DNA from: a virus
IMG/VR virus record: IMGVR_UViG_3300020455_000017
Span: 1-55,227 of that record
DNA length: 55,227 bases
Strand: one strand, 5' to 3'
The position numbers and the translations under genes are program-made. The notes beneath the pieces were generated by a model that ran no database searches, was not told the DNA's origin, and was given only the letters and a program-made list of their open reading frames with translations. Shown here one piece after another: positions 21,001 to 36,000 of this stretch (positions are counted from its first letter, which is position 1; every line of letters begins with the position of its first letter).

Positions 21001-24000
21001 CCAACGCTAATATCAGCAACAGCACCAGAAACTGATCCTTCAATGAGATCTACACCTTTCCACATACTGCCAGTGAAGGTTCCTACAATTAATAAGTTTG
21101 TATCAGCAACAAACTCAAGGACTATAGCAGTTCCATTATTATTAGAGCGAACCGTTTCACCCTTAACAAATACACCTATAACATTTTCAATTGTAATTGA
21201 ACGACCTAACTGATTATCTAATGTGTTGGTTACGATAGTGTCATGAACTAAATCGTCAACAACTTCATCTAAGAATGTATCATAAGTCCATGTTCCAGAA
21301 CCAAACTGAGAATTTACAAGGTTTGTAATTTCTTGCTTATAATAGTTTCTATTATAAAGAATATTCTTCGCAGCACCTCTACCAGTTTTTCTGCTAGGAG
21401 CAAGAATATTAAGAGCAAAATCTACAAGTTCGTTAAATCTTGTTGTAACATGAAGGATATTTGGTGGATTAAATGAATCTTGGAATGCAGATTGAGATGT
21501 GAACTGTGCAGCATATTGATCACCAACTGTTGTATGTCCAACGTTGAATAATCTATTTCTAATAGCATAATCACCAAGTTCTTTCAACTGCTCTATAGCA
21601 TATAGAGTTGGTAGTAATTCTTTCTCAACATAACTGATTGATAATGTAGAAGTTAGATATTTTTCAATAGCAGCAACTGTACTATTATTTCCACCTGTTT
21701 GTAAATCAGATATCATACTAACAATGATTAGTTTGAGATCTCTTCGGCAAGTTGCTTCACCAGTAGCACCAGGATAAGTGAATGCTGAATAGTTTATACC
21801 ATTTAAAGTATATGTAAATTCTGCAGTAACTCTATTTGTTATCTCTTCAGCAATGTAATCTCTGTTGAAGTAAAGTCTATCAGCAGCAACACCGAATGCT
21901 TCTTCTGTAGGAGCAATAATATCATTAATTGTATTAACTAAAGTATCAATTGCATCTTGAACATTAGCACAATCACCAGGAACTATGACAGAATTAGTTG
22001 TGGCAGATACAAATGTATGTGTATTAGCATTACTGATAGGACCTTGACCACCATTTACATTAACAGTAATTGTTGTTGCTGTTTTTGAAGTAATTGCAAG
22101 ATTGGTATTGTATGCATAGTCTGCACCAGTTGCTGTATTTGCACCTATTGATCTAGGATATGTTTTATTAACAGCACCAGATCCTGTGTTACATGAGAAT
22201 GTAAGTCCGTTCTCAGCAAGTTGGATCATTCTACCAACTGCAAGAGTATGAGATCCAATTGTTAGAACTAAATCACCAGTTGTATAATCATAAGTTGCTC
22301 CAGTAGGAGTAAATGTTCCTGTAGTAGGATCTTGAGTGATATCCCAGTCACCAACAATAATCTTATCTGTATTTGTACCACTTAAGTTACCAATGATTGC
22401 CTGTTTCATATAGAAACCTAGACGTTCATGAGCATATGCAGATTGGAATACTTGTAATCTAATATGTACGAGAACATCATTTGTTCCGAGATACTGTTTA
22501 GCAACATTAACAGAGTTGAGGTTACCACCATCTTCAATATCTTTGATTATTTCTTCAGCAATAAGTATCAAGTCTGTCTTACACCTGAGAGTACCATCAG
22601 TAGATGTACCATTAGCATTTCTAGGCATATCCAAAGCAAGATCTGGATATCTACTGAGCATATCAGCAGATGCCTTATCAATAATAGGACCGAGGTTAAC
22701 ACGTATTAAGTTTGCAGCATCACGGAACCTATACTGTGTATCAAGATCAATCTGATTAGCGTAGATCTGATCATCTGTACTATTATGATAAGAAACTGGG
22801 AATGGAACTTCATAGTATGTTCCTACTTTACCACCAAGGAATTCATAGTCTGGTTTAGACCTAGTTACAGCACCTAGATGATCTACAGGAGTTGCTAAAT
22901 TAGCAGCATTGAGTGTATCAGTTAAGATATTAATTAAGTTCTCAATGTTTGTTTGAACATCAGTGCAATCAGCAGTATTATGGTTAAGAAGTTTAATGGA
23001 ATTAGTAATACTAGAAACAAATGTATGTGTTGTTGATATCTTCTTAATAGAACCAGGATCTGCACTTACGAAAGTATGTGTTGATTGTGGTGTATAAGAA
23101 ACAGCATTTGAAGCAGCAGTTACAAATGTATGAGTATAAGCACCACCAGTACTCAATACTGCTCTAGTAATACCATTTGCAGTAGCAGATACGAATGTAT
23201 GTGCAGTTAAGTTTGTTGATGGAACTTGATCTAGAACCTGAACATCAAATGTATTAGTTTGTACATTAGAAATTGTTAACCATCTATTAGATACAGGATC
23301 AGTTGGGCGTGGATATGAATGATTAGTAGCATTACTATCTTGAGCACATGTGAATGTTAATGAATTATCAGCAATCTTGATATGCTCACCATTAATCATT
23401 CCATGACCATTAGATGTAATAGTCATTACACCTGTAGTTGGATTATAAGCAGCAGTACTTGCAGTGTAAGTATTATTAGTGCTTTGGAATGCATGAGTAG
23501 TGGTGTTAGAAGATGTACCAACGTTAAGTGTAACTGTATTAGAAGTTACAGAAACAATTGCTACAGCATCATTATATGCTGGATCATCAGCAGTTGCACC
23601 ACTTTGACCATTTGCACGAGGATAAGAGTGATCAGAAGCTTGACCATCAGCATCACAACGGAATACGAGTGAATTATTAGCAATCTTGAGAGATGTGCCA
23701 GATGTAAGACTATGCTCACCAATGGTTAGAACTAAAACACCAGTGGAAGGAGTGAATACAGCGTTAGAAACATCATATCCCTTAATTGGAGATGCACCAA
23801 CATTAACCGTAATTACACCACTTTGTTTGCGAAGACCTTTAGTTGTAGCAGATTTGAATACATGAGTGGATGTATCTGAAGATACACCGACATTAATATC
23901 AAAAGTATCAGTTGCTGCACCAGCAACAGCGAACCATCCACCACTTGCACGATCAAATCCAGTTCTAGGATATGCATGATCTGTGGTATTGCCATCTAGT

Positions 24001-27000
24001 TCACATCTAAATGTTATTGAATTATCTACAATCTGAACATAATCACCATTAGAGAAACCATGACTAGGAATGGTTATCGTTAACTTACCAATACCAGGAC
24101 TGTAAGTGGCATTAGTAATTGTATGATGTGTATGTCCTATATGTGTAACAGGGATAGACTTAAGATTACCATATGGGTCTGTTGATCTTGGATATTGCTT
24201 ATTAGAAGATCCTCCATTCATTGTGCAGTTGAATGTCAAACCAGCATTAGCAATAGTAACACTTGAACCCTTCTTCATACCATGTTGACCAATAGTCAAA
24301 GTCATGTTACCTGTCTCAGCATCATAAGTTGCTGCAGAAGGTGTGAATTGAGCGTTAGTACCAGCAGAACCAACATTAACAGTAACTGTTCCTGTTTGAC
24401 TCTTAAGTGCTCCACTAACTGCAGAAACAAATTGATGCTGAGATGTATCAGAAGAAACACCAACATTTACTCTGAATTGAGTTGTGGTTACATTTCTTAC
24501 TTCGATCCACTTATCAGCAACTGGATCTGTTGATCTTGGATAATCATGGTTAGTAGCATTACTATCCTTAGCACATGTAAATCTTATTGCATTAACATCA
24601 AACTTAACCATGTCACCTTCAGATAATCCATGATTAGCAACTGTCAATAACAATTCGCCTATTACAGGATTATAATCAGCAGCAGTTATTGTATGTGAAG
24701 TTGTACCAACAGCAGTGATAGCAACAGGTCTTCCAGAAGCACGAGTATCATGTAATGAACGAGGATATGCTTTAGGAGACTGATTATTATCCATCGTGCA
24801 AGAGAATTTCAATGATTCATCTTCAATTAAAACACTGTCACTTGTAGTCAAAGTGTGCTTACCAAGTGTAAGAACCATATTACCGTTTGAAGGATCGTAT
24901 GTTGCTGCAGTTGGTGTATAAGGTGTATTTTCTTCATTTGCAAGAGACTTACCTACGTTTACAGTAAATGTATTAGTATCATATTTTGTAATTGCTAACG
25001 CAGAATTATAAGCAGGATCAGTCTTACGAGGATAAATGTGCTTAGTTGCATTATCATCAATATTGCACTTAAGTGTTAGACCTTCTGGTTTAATTGTAAT
25101 TGCTTGTCCTTGCTTCTTAATACCATTTGCAATTGCAGACTTAAATGTATGAGTATAAGCACCACCTGTCTTAAGAGCAGATCTTACTACACCACCACTA
25201 GTAGCAGATACAAATGTATGTGTATCAGTGTTTGTAGAAGGTGCTGTTTCTAGAACTTGAACATCGAATGTATTAGTAGCTACGTTAGATATTTCTAACC
25301 ATTTACCACTAGAGAAATCAGTTGCTCTTGGATATGCTTTTTGTGCAGCAGTACCAGATGCTCCATTGAAACCACAACTGAATGTTAATGATTCGTTGGC
25401 AATTTGAATGAAATCACCATTTTCAAATCCATGACCATTAATGGTCAATTCCATAACACCTGAAGTTGGGTTATAAGATGCATCAGTTACAGAATATGCT
25501 GCTTGAGGAACGAATGTATGTGTATAAACACCACCAACAATTAATGCTCCTTTCTTCGCTTCTACGAAAGCATGAGTTGTTGTGTTGGATGAAATACCAA
25601 CGTTAATTGTAACTGTTCCATCCTGAACCTTAATTCCATTAGAAGTTGCAGATTGATATGAATGAGCAGTATTACCAAATACAGTTTTTCCTACAAATAT
25701 ATCAAATGAATTGGTTTGACTATTAGTAATTGGAACCCATTGATTAGCAATTGGATCAGTAGTACGTGGATAAGTCTTATTAACTGCACCACCACCCATA
25801 TCACAACTAAATGTGATTGAATCTGCGTCTAATTTTACTGAAGCAACTGCCCTTTCAATACCATTAGATGTTGCTGAAATGAATGTATGTGAAGATAGAT
25901 CTTGAGACTTGCCAACATTAACATCAAATGTATTAGTAGTTACGTTAACGATATGTAAGAACTTATTACTTACGGGATCAGTTGAACGAGGATATGTATG
26001 AATAGTTGCATCATAATCCTTAGAACAAGTAAATGTTATTGAATCATCTTTAATTCTTATTCTGTCACCATTTGTAAATCCATGACCAGCGATGGTCAAT
26101 GTTAAAACACCAGTTGAAGGTGTATAAGTTGAATTAGTTACAGTATGCTCAGAAGCACCAGTTAATCCATGACTACTAGAAGTAATGGTTAGAACACCAG
26201 TTTCGGGATTGTATGCTCCACCAGAAGCAGTCTTATTAGAAGTTCCAACAGCAGTGATAGAAACAGAAGTATCAAAAGTCTTGTCACGTTTTTGCTTAAT
26301 ACCAGTTGCTGTACCAGATACAAAGATATGAGGATCTAAGTTTGTAGATGGAATAACATCCAATACTTGAACATCAAATGTAGTAGATGCTACGTTAGAA
26401 ACTTGTATCCACTTACCACTAACAGGGTCAGTTGATCTTGGATAAGTTTTATTGGTTTGATAACCATCAAAGTTGCAATTGAATGTAAGTGAGTCATCAT
26501 CAAATTTAACCCAATCACCATTTCTCATTCCATGAGCAGATGTGGTAGTGATACTCATAATACCTGTAGTAGGATTATAAGATGTACCAGTAGTTGCCTG
26601 ATGTGTATCAATTGTTGTTCTTGGATATGCATGCTCAGATACATCACTATCTTGATCACAAGTAAATGTAACAGCTTCATTCAACAATTTAATATTGTCT
26701 CCTACAACCAAATCATGAGTTCCAAGTGTAAGAACCATGTTACCATCAGCAGGAGTATAAACTGCATTACTGATATCATGAACCAACTTAGGTGACTTAC
26801 CTACATCTAAAGTTACAGTATTATCAACATGGATAAGACCACCTGGATATGCAGACTTAAATGTATGTGTGGATTTATCAGGGGAGATGCCAACATTTAT
26901 TTCAAATGTCTTATCTGTCTTATTAGCAATCTTAAACTGTCTACCAGCATAAGGATCTTTTCCTACTCTTGGATATGCGTGATCGGTATCATTTCCATCT

Positions 27001-30000
27001 AACTGACAAGTAAATGTCAATGAGTTATCAAGAAGTCTTACCTTATCACCATTTTCAAATCTATGATTGTCATATGTAATTCCATTAGGAACTGCATATT
27101 GGAAGATGTGTGCATAATCACCACCTGTGACTATTGCATTTGAATTAGCAGTTACGAATACATGAGTAGAAGTATCTGATGATGTTCCTACGTTAACTGT
27201 AATTGTTGTTGAAGTTGTACCAGTAATATAGACGGAAGTCTGATATGCAGGGTCTGGAGTTCCAGTGTTGTTAGATGCTCCACCAGCAGTACCATTTTCA
27301 CCACTTGATCTTGGGTATGTCTTCTGAGTTGAGTTGCCATCACCATTATAGTTACAAGTAAATGTAAGTGAATTATCAGCAATTCTAATACCATCACCAA
27401 CAGATAGTGAGTGAGTTCCAATTGCTAGTACTAGATCACCAGTTGCAGGATTGTATGTTGTACCAGCACCAGGAGTAAAGTTAACTGCTGGAGTAGTACC
27501 AACATTAACATCAAATGTGTTTGTTGTTATGTTACTTAAACTTAATCTCTTATCACTTTGAGGATCAGTAGATCTTGGATATGAATGATCAGTAGTATGG
27601 TCATCCATTGCACAAGTAAATACAATACTGTTATTAACAATCTTAATCTGATCATTAACAGTAAGTCCATGATTAGGAACAGTCAGTGTCATAACACCAG
27701 TTGTAGGTACATATGCAGCGTCAGTAACACTAAACTGCTTACCACAAGTAAGAACCATCTTACCTGATGATGGTGTATATGTTGCAAAGGTTATTGTATG
27801 ACGAGAACCTTCATATAGAATAGGAATAGAATCATTATATACTGGATCAGTTGTTCTAGGATATTTCTTAGTTGTAAAATCATCATCCATATCACAAGTG
27901 AATGATAAAGATTCCTTCGCTAATTTAACATTAGTACCTGCTCTTAAACGATGTTCACCAATATCCATTGTTAAGAGACCACTTTCAGCATCATAAGTTG
28001 CTGCTGAAGGTTGGAAACCTACGTTAGGTGTTTTACCAACATCAAGTTGGAAAGTATTAGTTTGCTTATTCTGAACACTTAACCAACCTTGACTTGCATG
28101 ATCAGAAGATCTTGGATAAGTATGAGTGCTTCTGTTCTCATCCATTGAACAAGTGAATGTTAATGAATCATCTTCTAATTGAACCTTATCACCATTAAGT
28201 AAACCATGACTGTTACTTGTTATCTCTAAGATACCTGTTGCAGGATTATAAGTTGCTCCTGTTGCTGTAAGTGCAGAAGGACCAACAAAACCATGAGATG
28301 ATTTTGTTATCTTAAGATCTCCTGTTGCAGCACTATAAACTACATTGGTTGGAGTAATTTCTGTAAATGATGATGTAGTAGAATCGGTGATAGAAGTATC
28401 AGTCTTCTGAGTTAATCCATGATCACCTTGAACATCCCATAGAGAGTTAGTAACAATAAAGTCAAGAATTTCATCTAACTTTCCATATGCCCAAACAGTC
28501 TCTATAATTTCTTTCTCAACGTTGAGAAGTTGAACATTGTTAACATCTGCTCTATTAACATAGTAACTCGCTGCATCCCATATCTTACTATTACTACCAT
28601 TCTGAATATCAAATACAATTGCCTTACAAACATCTCTAACATCATCCTCGCAATTAACATTACCACCAATAACTGTAAAGTTAGGGAATTTCTGATTGAT
28701 TAGATATACAACTTCCTTAGCAATAAAGTCTAAGTTTGAAGTAATCAAATCTCCAGCATTAATGTATCTCTGAGTATTACCAACAAATCCTCTATTTGCT
28801 ATACCAACATTAACTGTTATTGTAGTAGCAGTTTCTGCTGAGATTGCTAATGTTGCACCATATGCAGGATCAGTTACTCTTGGATAGGTATGATTAGTAG
28901 CATTATTATCCTTAGCACAGGTAAATGTCAAAGAGTTTGGTTTAATTGTAATAGTATTAGATGTTGTATAACTGTGTGATCCAATTGTTAATACTAGGTC
29001 ACCTGTATTTGGATTGTAAGTAGCATCAGTAACATCCTTTTCTACACCACCTGTTATTCTAATAGCATTGTTAGCTGTACCACCAGCCCAAGTATGCTTA
29101 CCAGCAACTTTACGCACAGTATCAATAATAGAATCATTATTGAAGTATTCACCTGCTGTAAATGATTCTACACCAGACCAATCTTCAACATGTACTCCAC
29201 CATCTATACCTTCAAAGTGAAGTAGTAATTTTGTATTAGCATCACCTTGGTATATTCCATTAGGAGCAGTAAATGCTGTGGTATAACGAGAAGTATTTGA
29301 AATTCTTAATTCATCAACATGACCAGTAAATCCATTAGCACCTGCATAATCAGCACCGATACGAATTGGTTTTGCGATATATGATGAGTTATCAGTAGCA
29401 GTCCCTGCCTCAGTACCGTTTATATAAATTTTTGTTGTAGTGGATACTCTGACAATAGCAATATGTACCCAAGTATCAGCAGTTAAAGTGGTACTTGTAG
29501 TTACTAAATCAGAACCATTAACATGCCAACGTGGTTGACCAGTTGCCAAATACAATCTACCAGCAACTTCAGTTGCACCTGATGATCTTGTATCAAAAAT
29601 ATCAACATTACCACTTAATGAAGCAGTAGCAGGTCTTATCCATAGATCTACAGTGAACACACCAGAACCAAAAGCAATTTCTGTAGTTGAAGGAGTGCTA
29701 ATATAATCTGCTGCTGCAAGTTCTAATGAAGTTAAACCAAATTTTTTCTGTGTAGTATCTAATTTAGCATCTTCACTAAAGGTGAATTTGTAATAATCTT
29801 CACCATTTGATTGTGTTCTACCTATCTTACCAAGATAAACAATATCACGTGCCTGACTATAACCGATAACTTCTGCCTTTGTATCCCTAGTTCTTATGAT
29901 CTGACCATTATTAAAGAAACCAGTTCCTTGCTTGTCGTAGAAAGATAGTTTTCTTACTCTTCCATCTTCTGAACTAGTAAAGTCTCCAACATTATTACCA

Positions 30001-33000
30001 TAATTGATCCTATAGTTACGAACATATTCATCCTGAACTATACTTCCTACAGCATTATCATAAGGTATTACATAATTATTGATTAATTCATTTGCAGGGA
30101 ACTTACTATCAAATGCAGTAAGATTATCAGTGAAATCTACAACATTAACTTGAGATTGAGAAATGTTATCTAGAACAACATTAGGATATGATGAAGAAGT
30201 AATTCTGTTAAATAACAATCCAAAGAAAGAAGATCCAGGAGAAATATTAACCTGTCCTATAAACTCATTGGTTGTAGGATCTTGATACGCACTAGTAGAT
30301 GCAACACTAGCAACAACTCCAGATTTAGAACCAATAATAATATCATTCAACTGAATATCAAATAATCCAGGAGTTGACTTATATGTACCAGCAGTCTTAC
30401 TTAATGTTAATGCATTAGTAACAGCAATAACAGTGCTATAAACTGGTGTATTTTCTTGTTGTGCTACTGCCTGAGTTCCAACCTGTCCTCTTGATACCCC
30501 AAGAGTTGTGGAGTCTGCATTATCAGTAATACTATTGACTAGGAATATCTCAGATCCAAATTGATAATTCTGAGTTGCTACAAAGGTTCCAGCAGTGACT
30601 GGTGATAATGAAGCACCTCCATAAGGAATTACCTCAATACTTGTAGTTGAAGGTCCAACTGCATAACGCAATTGTGCTGCTGGAGTTTCTTGACCTGTTG
30701 CTAAGTTAATTTGTTCAACTTTTGCAATATCTCCAGTTAAGTTAGTTACATTCTCACCAAATGTAAATAGACCAATATTTGATACAGCAGTATTTGATGC
30801 TAAGAGAGCAGAGAACCCTGTTGCACCAACACTAACTAATTCACCTATAACAAAGGTTCCTTCTGTAATATAACCAGAAACAGTATTACCAGTAACGTTA
30901 GTTACAATTAATCTTGCATTTGTACTACTACCAACAAGAGGATTTCCAATATTAGGGAAAATACCGCTAATATTAGTAAACTCAAAAGCAACAGTTTGAA
31001 TTTGAGAAACTGTTATGTTAGCATACTTAACACTTGCAGGTGGTGAAGGTGGTTCACTGAATACAATGGAATCTGACTGAATGTTGAATGATGTCTCTGG
31101 GTTTTGTACAACACCGTTAAGAACAATCATTAACTGATTAGCATTAGCAACAACGTTGTTACCATTAACAGTTAGAGGGAATGCAATCTTTTGACCATCA
31201 AACAGGTTAGAAATATCATCAATACGTTGTACAACAGAGGTCAAAATGTTCTCTGAAGATGTCAATCTCTTCTGACGGAATAAAACCTCGGTATTATTGA
31301 ACTCTGTGTATATTGGTTCAACTAAAGCAAAGTTCTGAATATTAGGAACAATTGCTTCCTGTGCAAGTTCAACAGACTTAGTTAACTGGAAGAAGGTATC
31401 CTTATTAGGAATTTGACCATATTCATTAAGATTTAACTCACCAAATACCTTAAATGATGCAGGGTGTACGTTTCTAATAAGAATTTCTTTCCAATCACTA
31501 ATAGAAACTGCAGACTTAACAGCATAAGAGAAGTCCTGATAATAGTAAGAGTCTTGGATTTTTTGAATAATTTCGGATGGTTTACCAACATCATCGATAA
31601 ACTGACCTGTAGTTTTGGTAATAGAACCAATCTCTAGAACACCACGAGCAACTTTAAGATCACTTATAGTACCAGAAGACTTAGAAATAACACCTGTAAT
31701 CTTTTGACCATTAGCAAAGGTTCCTGTATAGTCAACAATCTTAAGAATTCTAGGTCCAATCTGCCAACCAGAGTTTGTAGAAACATATCCAGTTGCAGTA
31801 GCAACATCTAATGTATCACCCTGATAAACCAATTCACCTTCAAGGAAAGTAGAAGTAATAACATTTGCTTCAGCAGCACCACCAAATGATTCAGTTAATA
31901 CACTTTGACGACCTTCACCAGCGTTAACGAAGGAAATTGCGTCTCCAAGAGCAGCGTTTGAAGCAGTAATTGCAAGTTTTAACTGATCACCTTCTAAAGA
32001 GTTAGTAGCACCAGCAATTGCATAATAGGTAGTAGTTGCGTTAAGACGACCAATAGCACCAGCAGCAAGAGGGAAATCAGCACCATCTCCAGTATCAGTA
32101 ACTGCTACACTTACTGCAGCACCATTAACAATACCATGAGGATAAGCAAACTGTAATAAACCTAAGTCAAGGTTTACAACATAGTTAAAGGAAGATCTTA
32201 AACTAATAGTTGGTGTTGATGAATAACCAGCACCAGGATCTTTAACAACAATATTATCTAATCGACCATTTTTAATACTTGATTCTGCAGTAGCACCAGA
32301 TCCACCACCACCTGTAATTATTACAGCAGGTGCTAATGAATATCCAGAACCTGGATTAGTTACTGTAATACTAGAAAGAATACTTGTAGAAGTTAACTGA
32401 GCATTTAATGGGAATGTAATCTCAGGACGTAAAGTATAGTCATGAGGATAATCATAACCAAAGTTATTGTTCTTAAGTTTCTTAATCTTACCAACTTTAT
32501 CACCTTTAGTGAAGATAGATGCTTCAGTACCGAAAGGTGGGATAATTACATTTACTTTTGCTCCTGATCCAGTCAATCCAGATCCAAGAATTCCTGCTAC
32601 TGAATCAATGTCAATAGATGCAGTGGTATATCCTTTACCTGCTGAAGTAATTACAACAGCATTAATTTGACCTGGAATTGTTATACCATCGTCATCTAGA
32701 CCATCAGCAACAGTAATTTGTACAAGACCACCTTCACCGTCACCAGTAATAGGTACACCATTATAAGTTCCTACAGCATATTCAGTTCCTGGTTCTTCAA
32801 TGGTTGCTCGTTCAATCTTTCTGGTTGATGAAATACCAGTAACAACAGGTAATTTAGTATAGAAACCACCTGGATTAACAATTCTAATAGCGTTTATAGA
32901 ACCAACTGCTTTAACTGAACTAGTACTATAAGATGTTTGAGATATAGAAGCATTTCCTTCAGGTTCATTAGCAAGTAGGAATTTGAATGTATCTGGTCCT

Positions 33001-36000
33001 GAAGTAATTGTCTGTCCTGAAGTAGATGTAATATCAAAAGTTCCTTTATAAGGAGATTCTACAACATCTAAGTAACTACCAGCAACAACAGGGGAATTAT
33101 CTCCTGTTCTAGATGGATCAAAGTAATATGAAATATTAGTAACAATAGTATCATCAATTTTCAATTTAACAGAAGGACTTGGTTGTCCACCACCTGTAAC
33201 ACCAGGAATACCTATTCTTTCAATAGAGTTGAATGAATACTCTAGTTTGTATAAGTTATCCTTAGAGAAGGATAAGTTACCACCTACAAGAGAAGAGTGA
33301 CTTAGGTCAAACAAATACTGATGACCATAGTACATTTTAAGAGTTGGTGACTTAACAAAGATACTTACAGTACCTGCAGATGTTGCAGGGTCAGTAATTG
33401 CAATAGTTGGTAATTTATATGTAAATTCTAAAGGACTTACTATAGTATCTACAGCAAATGCACCATCATACTCATCATAAACAGTACCACCAACAGTCTG
33501 TGATGGGTTACCATCAACATATAATATTTCACCCTTATTCAAATAATGACTTGTTGCTGTGATAACATACACTTCATTAGTATTAGCAACAGCAGTTACT
33601 TGAAGTGTCTTATTTAAATTAGCAGTTAACGTAATCTTAGTAACTGCAGTTAGACCTGTAACTTGAGCAGTTGTATATGTTGCATTGAATGAAATATTAC
33701 TAGCAGCAATATTAACTACAGATCCAACAATAAATGGTGACCCACCAGCAACTTCCTCAATTTTAACTGAATAATCAGCAACTAGGAATGGTTTGAACTT
33801 AGCAAATCCATCTAGGTTCTGACCACCACCAGCATTATAACCAGTGCCATCTAAATTATAATCATCTAAATCTATGTCAAAAGTACCAGGAGTGGTATTG
33901 TTGACCATTGAGAAAACATAATTTTGTATAATATTAGTATCATTTGGAATTGGTCCTACAATACCATAAGTACTTTGCTCATTAAACTGTTCTGTAACTA
34001 ATTTTCCAGTATTTAAATCATCTGTCCAAGCATTATTATTAACAGCAAGATATACCTTATTATTAACAGTATCTGTCTTGATTATGTAACCACTATTAAC
34101 AAATGTACCAGAATCATTATTCAATCTTAATTTCGCACCAACGGTGAAGTTGAATGCCTGATTTACAGTTAATTCTTGAATATTATCAATTTTAATTGTA
34201 TTTGTAACCTTAAAGAAATAACGATCTTTAACTACAGCAGATACCTTAAGTTTTTGAGAACCTGGTGAAGGTACTGTTGCTGTTCTGGAACTCCATGTAT
34301 CCTGAGTGTAAGTTAATGTCTCAGTATCTTGAAGAAGTGTTATAGTTGCATCATCATAATCTAATGACTGCAATCCAGCAGATGCTAAAGATATTCCAGT
34401 TGTTGTAACAGTTAATACACTTCCAGTTACAGGACTTACAGCAGTTCTAGTAAATCCAATTTGAGTATTGGTTTGAGTACTTTGAGTACCAATCCTTGCA
34501 GCATCAGCATCTTTATCAACTTTTAATCCCCAACCAACATAATCGATATAATCATATCTGTTTAGATTAGTAGTGAACCATGAAGTATCATTCCAACTAT
34601 AACTTAATGCAAAAGTATCAGTTGGAGGTAAGTTCTGAATATCATTAGGAACTGTTGGTACAACTGCTCCATTTCTAAGTCTAATATTATCAATATAGAA
34701 TTGTCCTTGTCTTTCTTTCTTAAAGTCTCCAGCACCAGTACCCCAACCTACTTGGTTACCAAAGTATAGTGTTTTAGCACCTAGAGCAGTATTAGAAATA
34801 ATACCAGTAATTACCTGAATACCATTGACATATACTTTGAAATCATTACCTTCTTTCTTAACACCAATAACTTGCCAACTATTATTAGCAAACATGTTGG
34901 TTTGTGTAGATTCTACTGGTGTAGCACCACTTAATGCAGTTGAATTATTAGTTGCTGCAAATTGCAACTTACCAGAACTCATATCATATCCTAACCATAA
35001 TCCACCAGTAGCATCTTGTGCTCCACCGATACCAAATAGAGTTTGATTAGTTTGTGATAAAGTTTGAGATTCTGAACTTACTCTATGAATAAAGAACTCT
35101 AAAGTCCAATCATTTGCTAATTTTGTACCTAAAGCAGAAGAAGAAATATCAAAGTAAGAATTTACCCAAGAACTATTAAGACCAGCAGGATTATAACCAT
35201 AAATCTTAGCAAGATTACCAGCAACAGTAATTGAATTAGTTGCAGAAGTAGTATTGAGTGTATAATGTCCTGTTACATCGGTAGTTGCATTAGAAGCAAA
35301 GTCGAATATAAATTCATTTCTATTGTAATTGGTTTGACCATAAAGATGAATATCACCTGAATTATCAACATCTAATGAGTGTACAGTAAGACCTTCTACG
35401 TTATCATTAGTAAATGAATTTGTACTATGGTTCTTAAGTTTACCATCATAACCAATTTTAACTGAATCTACAGTCTTAAAAGTGTTTGTATTATTTGTTC
35501 TAGTAAATGCAATGTTTAAATCACCAAAAATGTCAATGACAGATTTCTTAGCAAGTGATATATCTCTACCTGGAGTAACATAACGATAGTTCCATAGTAA
35601 ATCTCCTGTAGAATCTACTTTACCTACCCAGAAACTATCTCTAGTAGTATCATCAGATTTAAGTCTTAAAGTTGATGTGAGATAGATTTCATTAAATTCA
35701 TCAATACATATGCTTGTATCAAGAGTAGAATAAAGAACATTTGTGTATTGCTTAATCCAATCAACTGTAAATGCATTTACCCCAAGTGTTATCTTAGCAA
35801 TGGCAGGATTAACATCTCCTTCAGTGGAAGTTGTAGCAACTTCCATACACAAGTAGATATCTGTACCATTAACAATTAGATCTGTAATTTTCTCGGATGC
35901 ATTAGTAGTTGCTAATTTTCTCTTAATAGCAAAATTACCTGTAGTGTCAATAGATGCAATCCAAGCATCGAAAGGAGCACCTGAGTTAGTATTGGTATAA

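Noticed and set aside
22120-28990. CRISPR array or recent tandem DNA repeat
   Set aside because: The periodicity is at protein level inside one reading frame; DNA copies are diverged and spacers are coding and variable.
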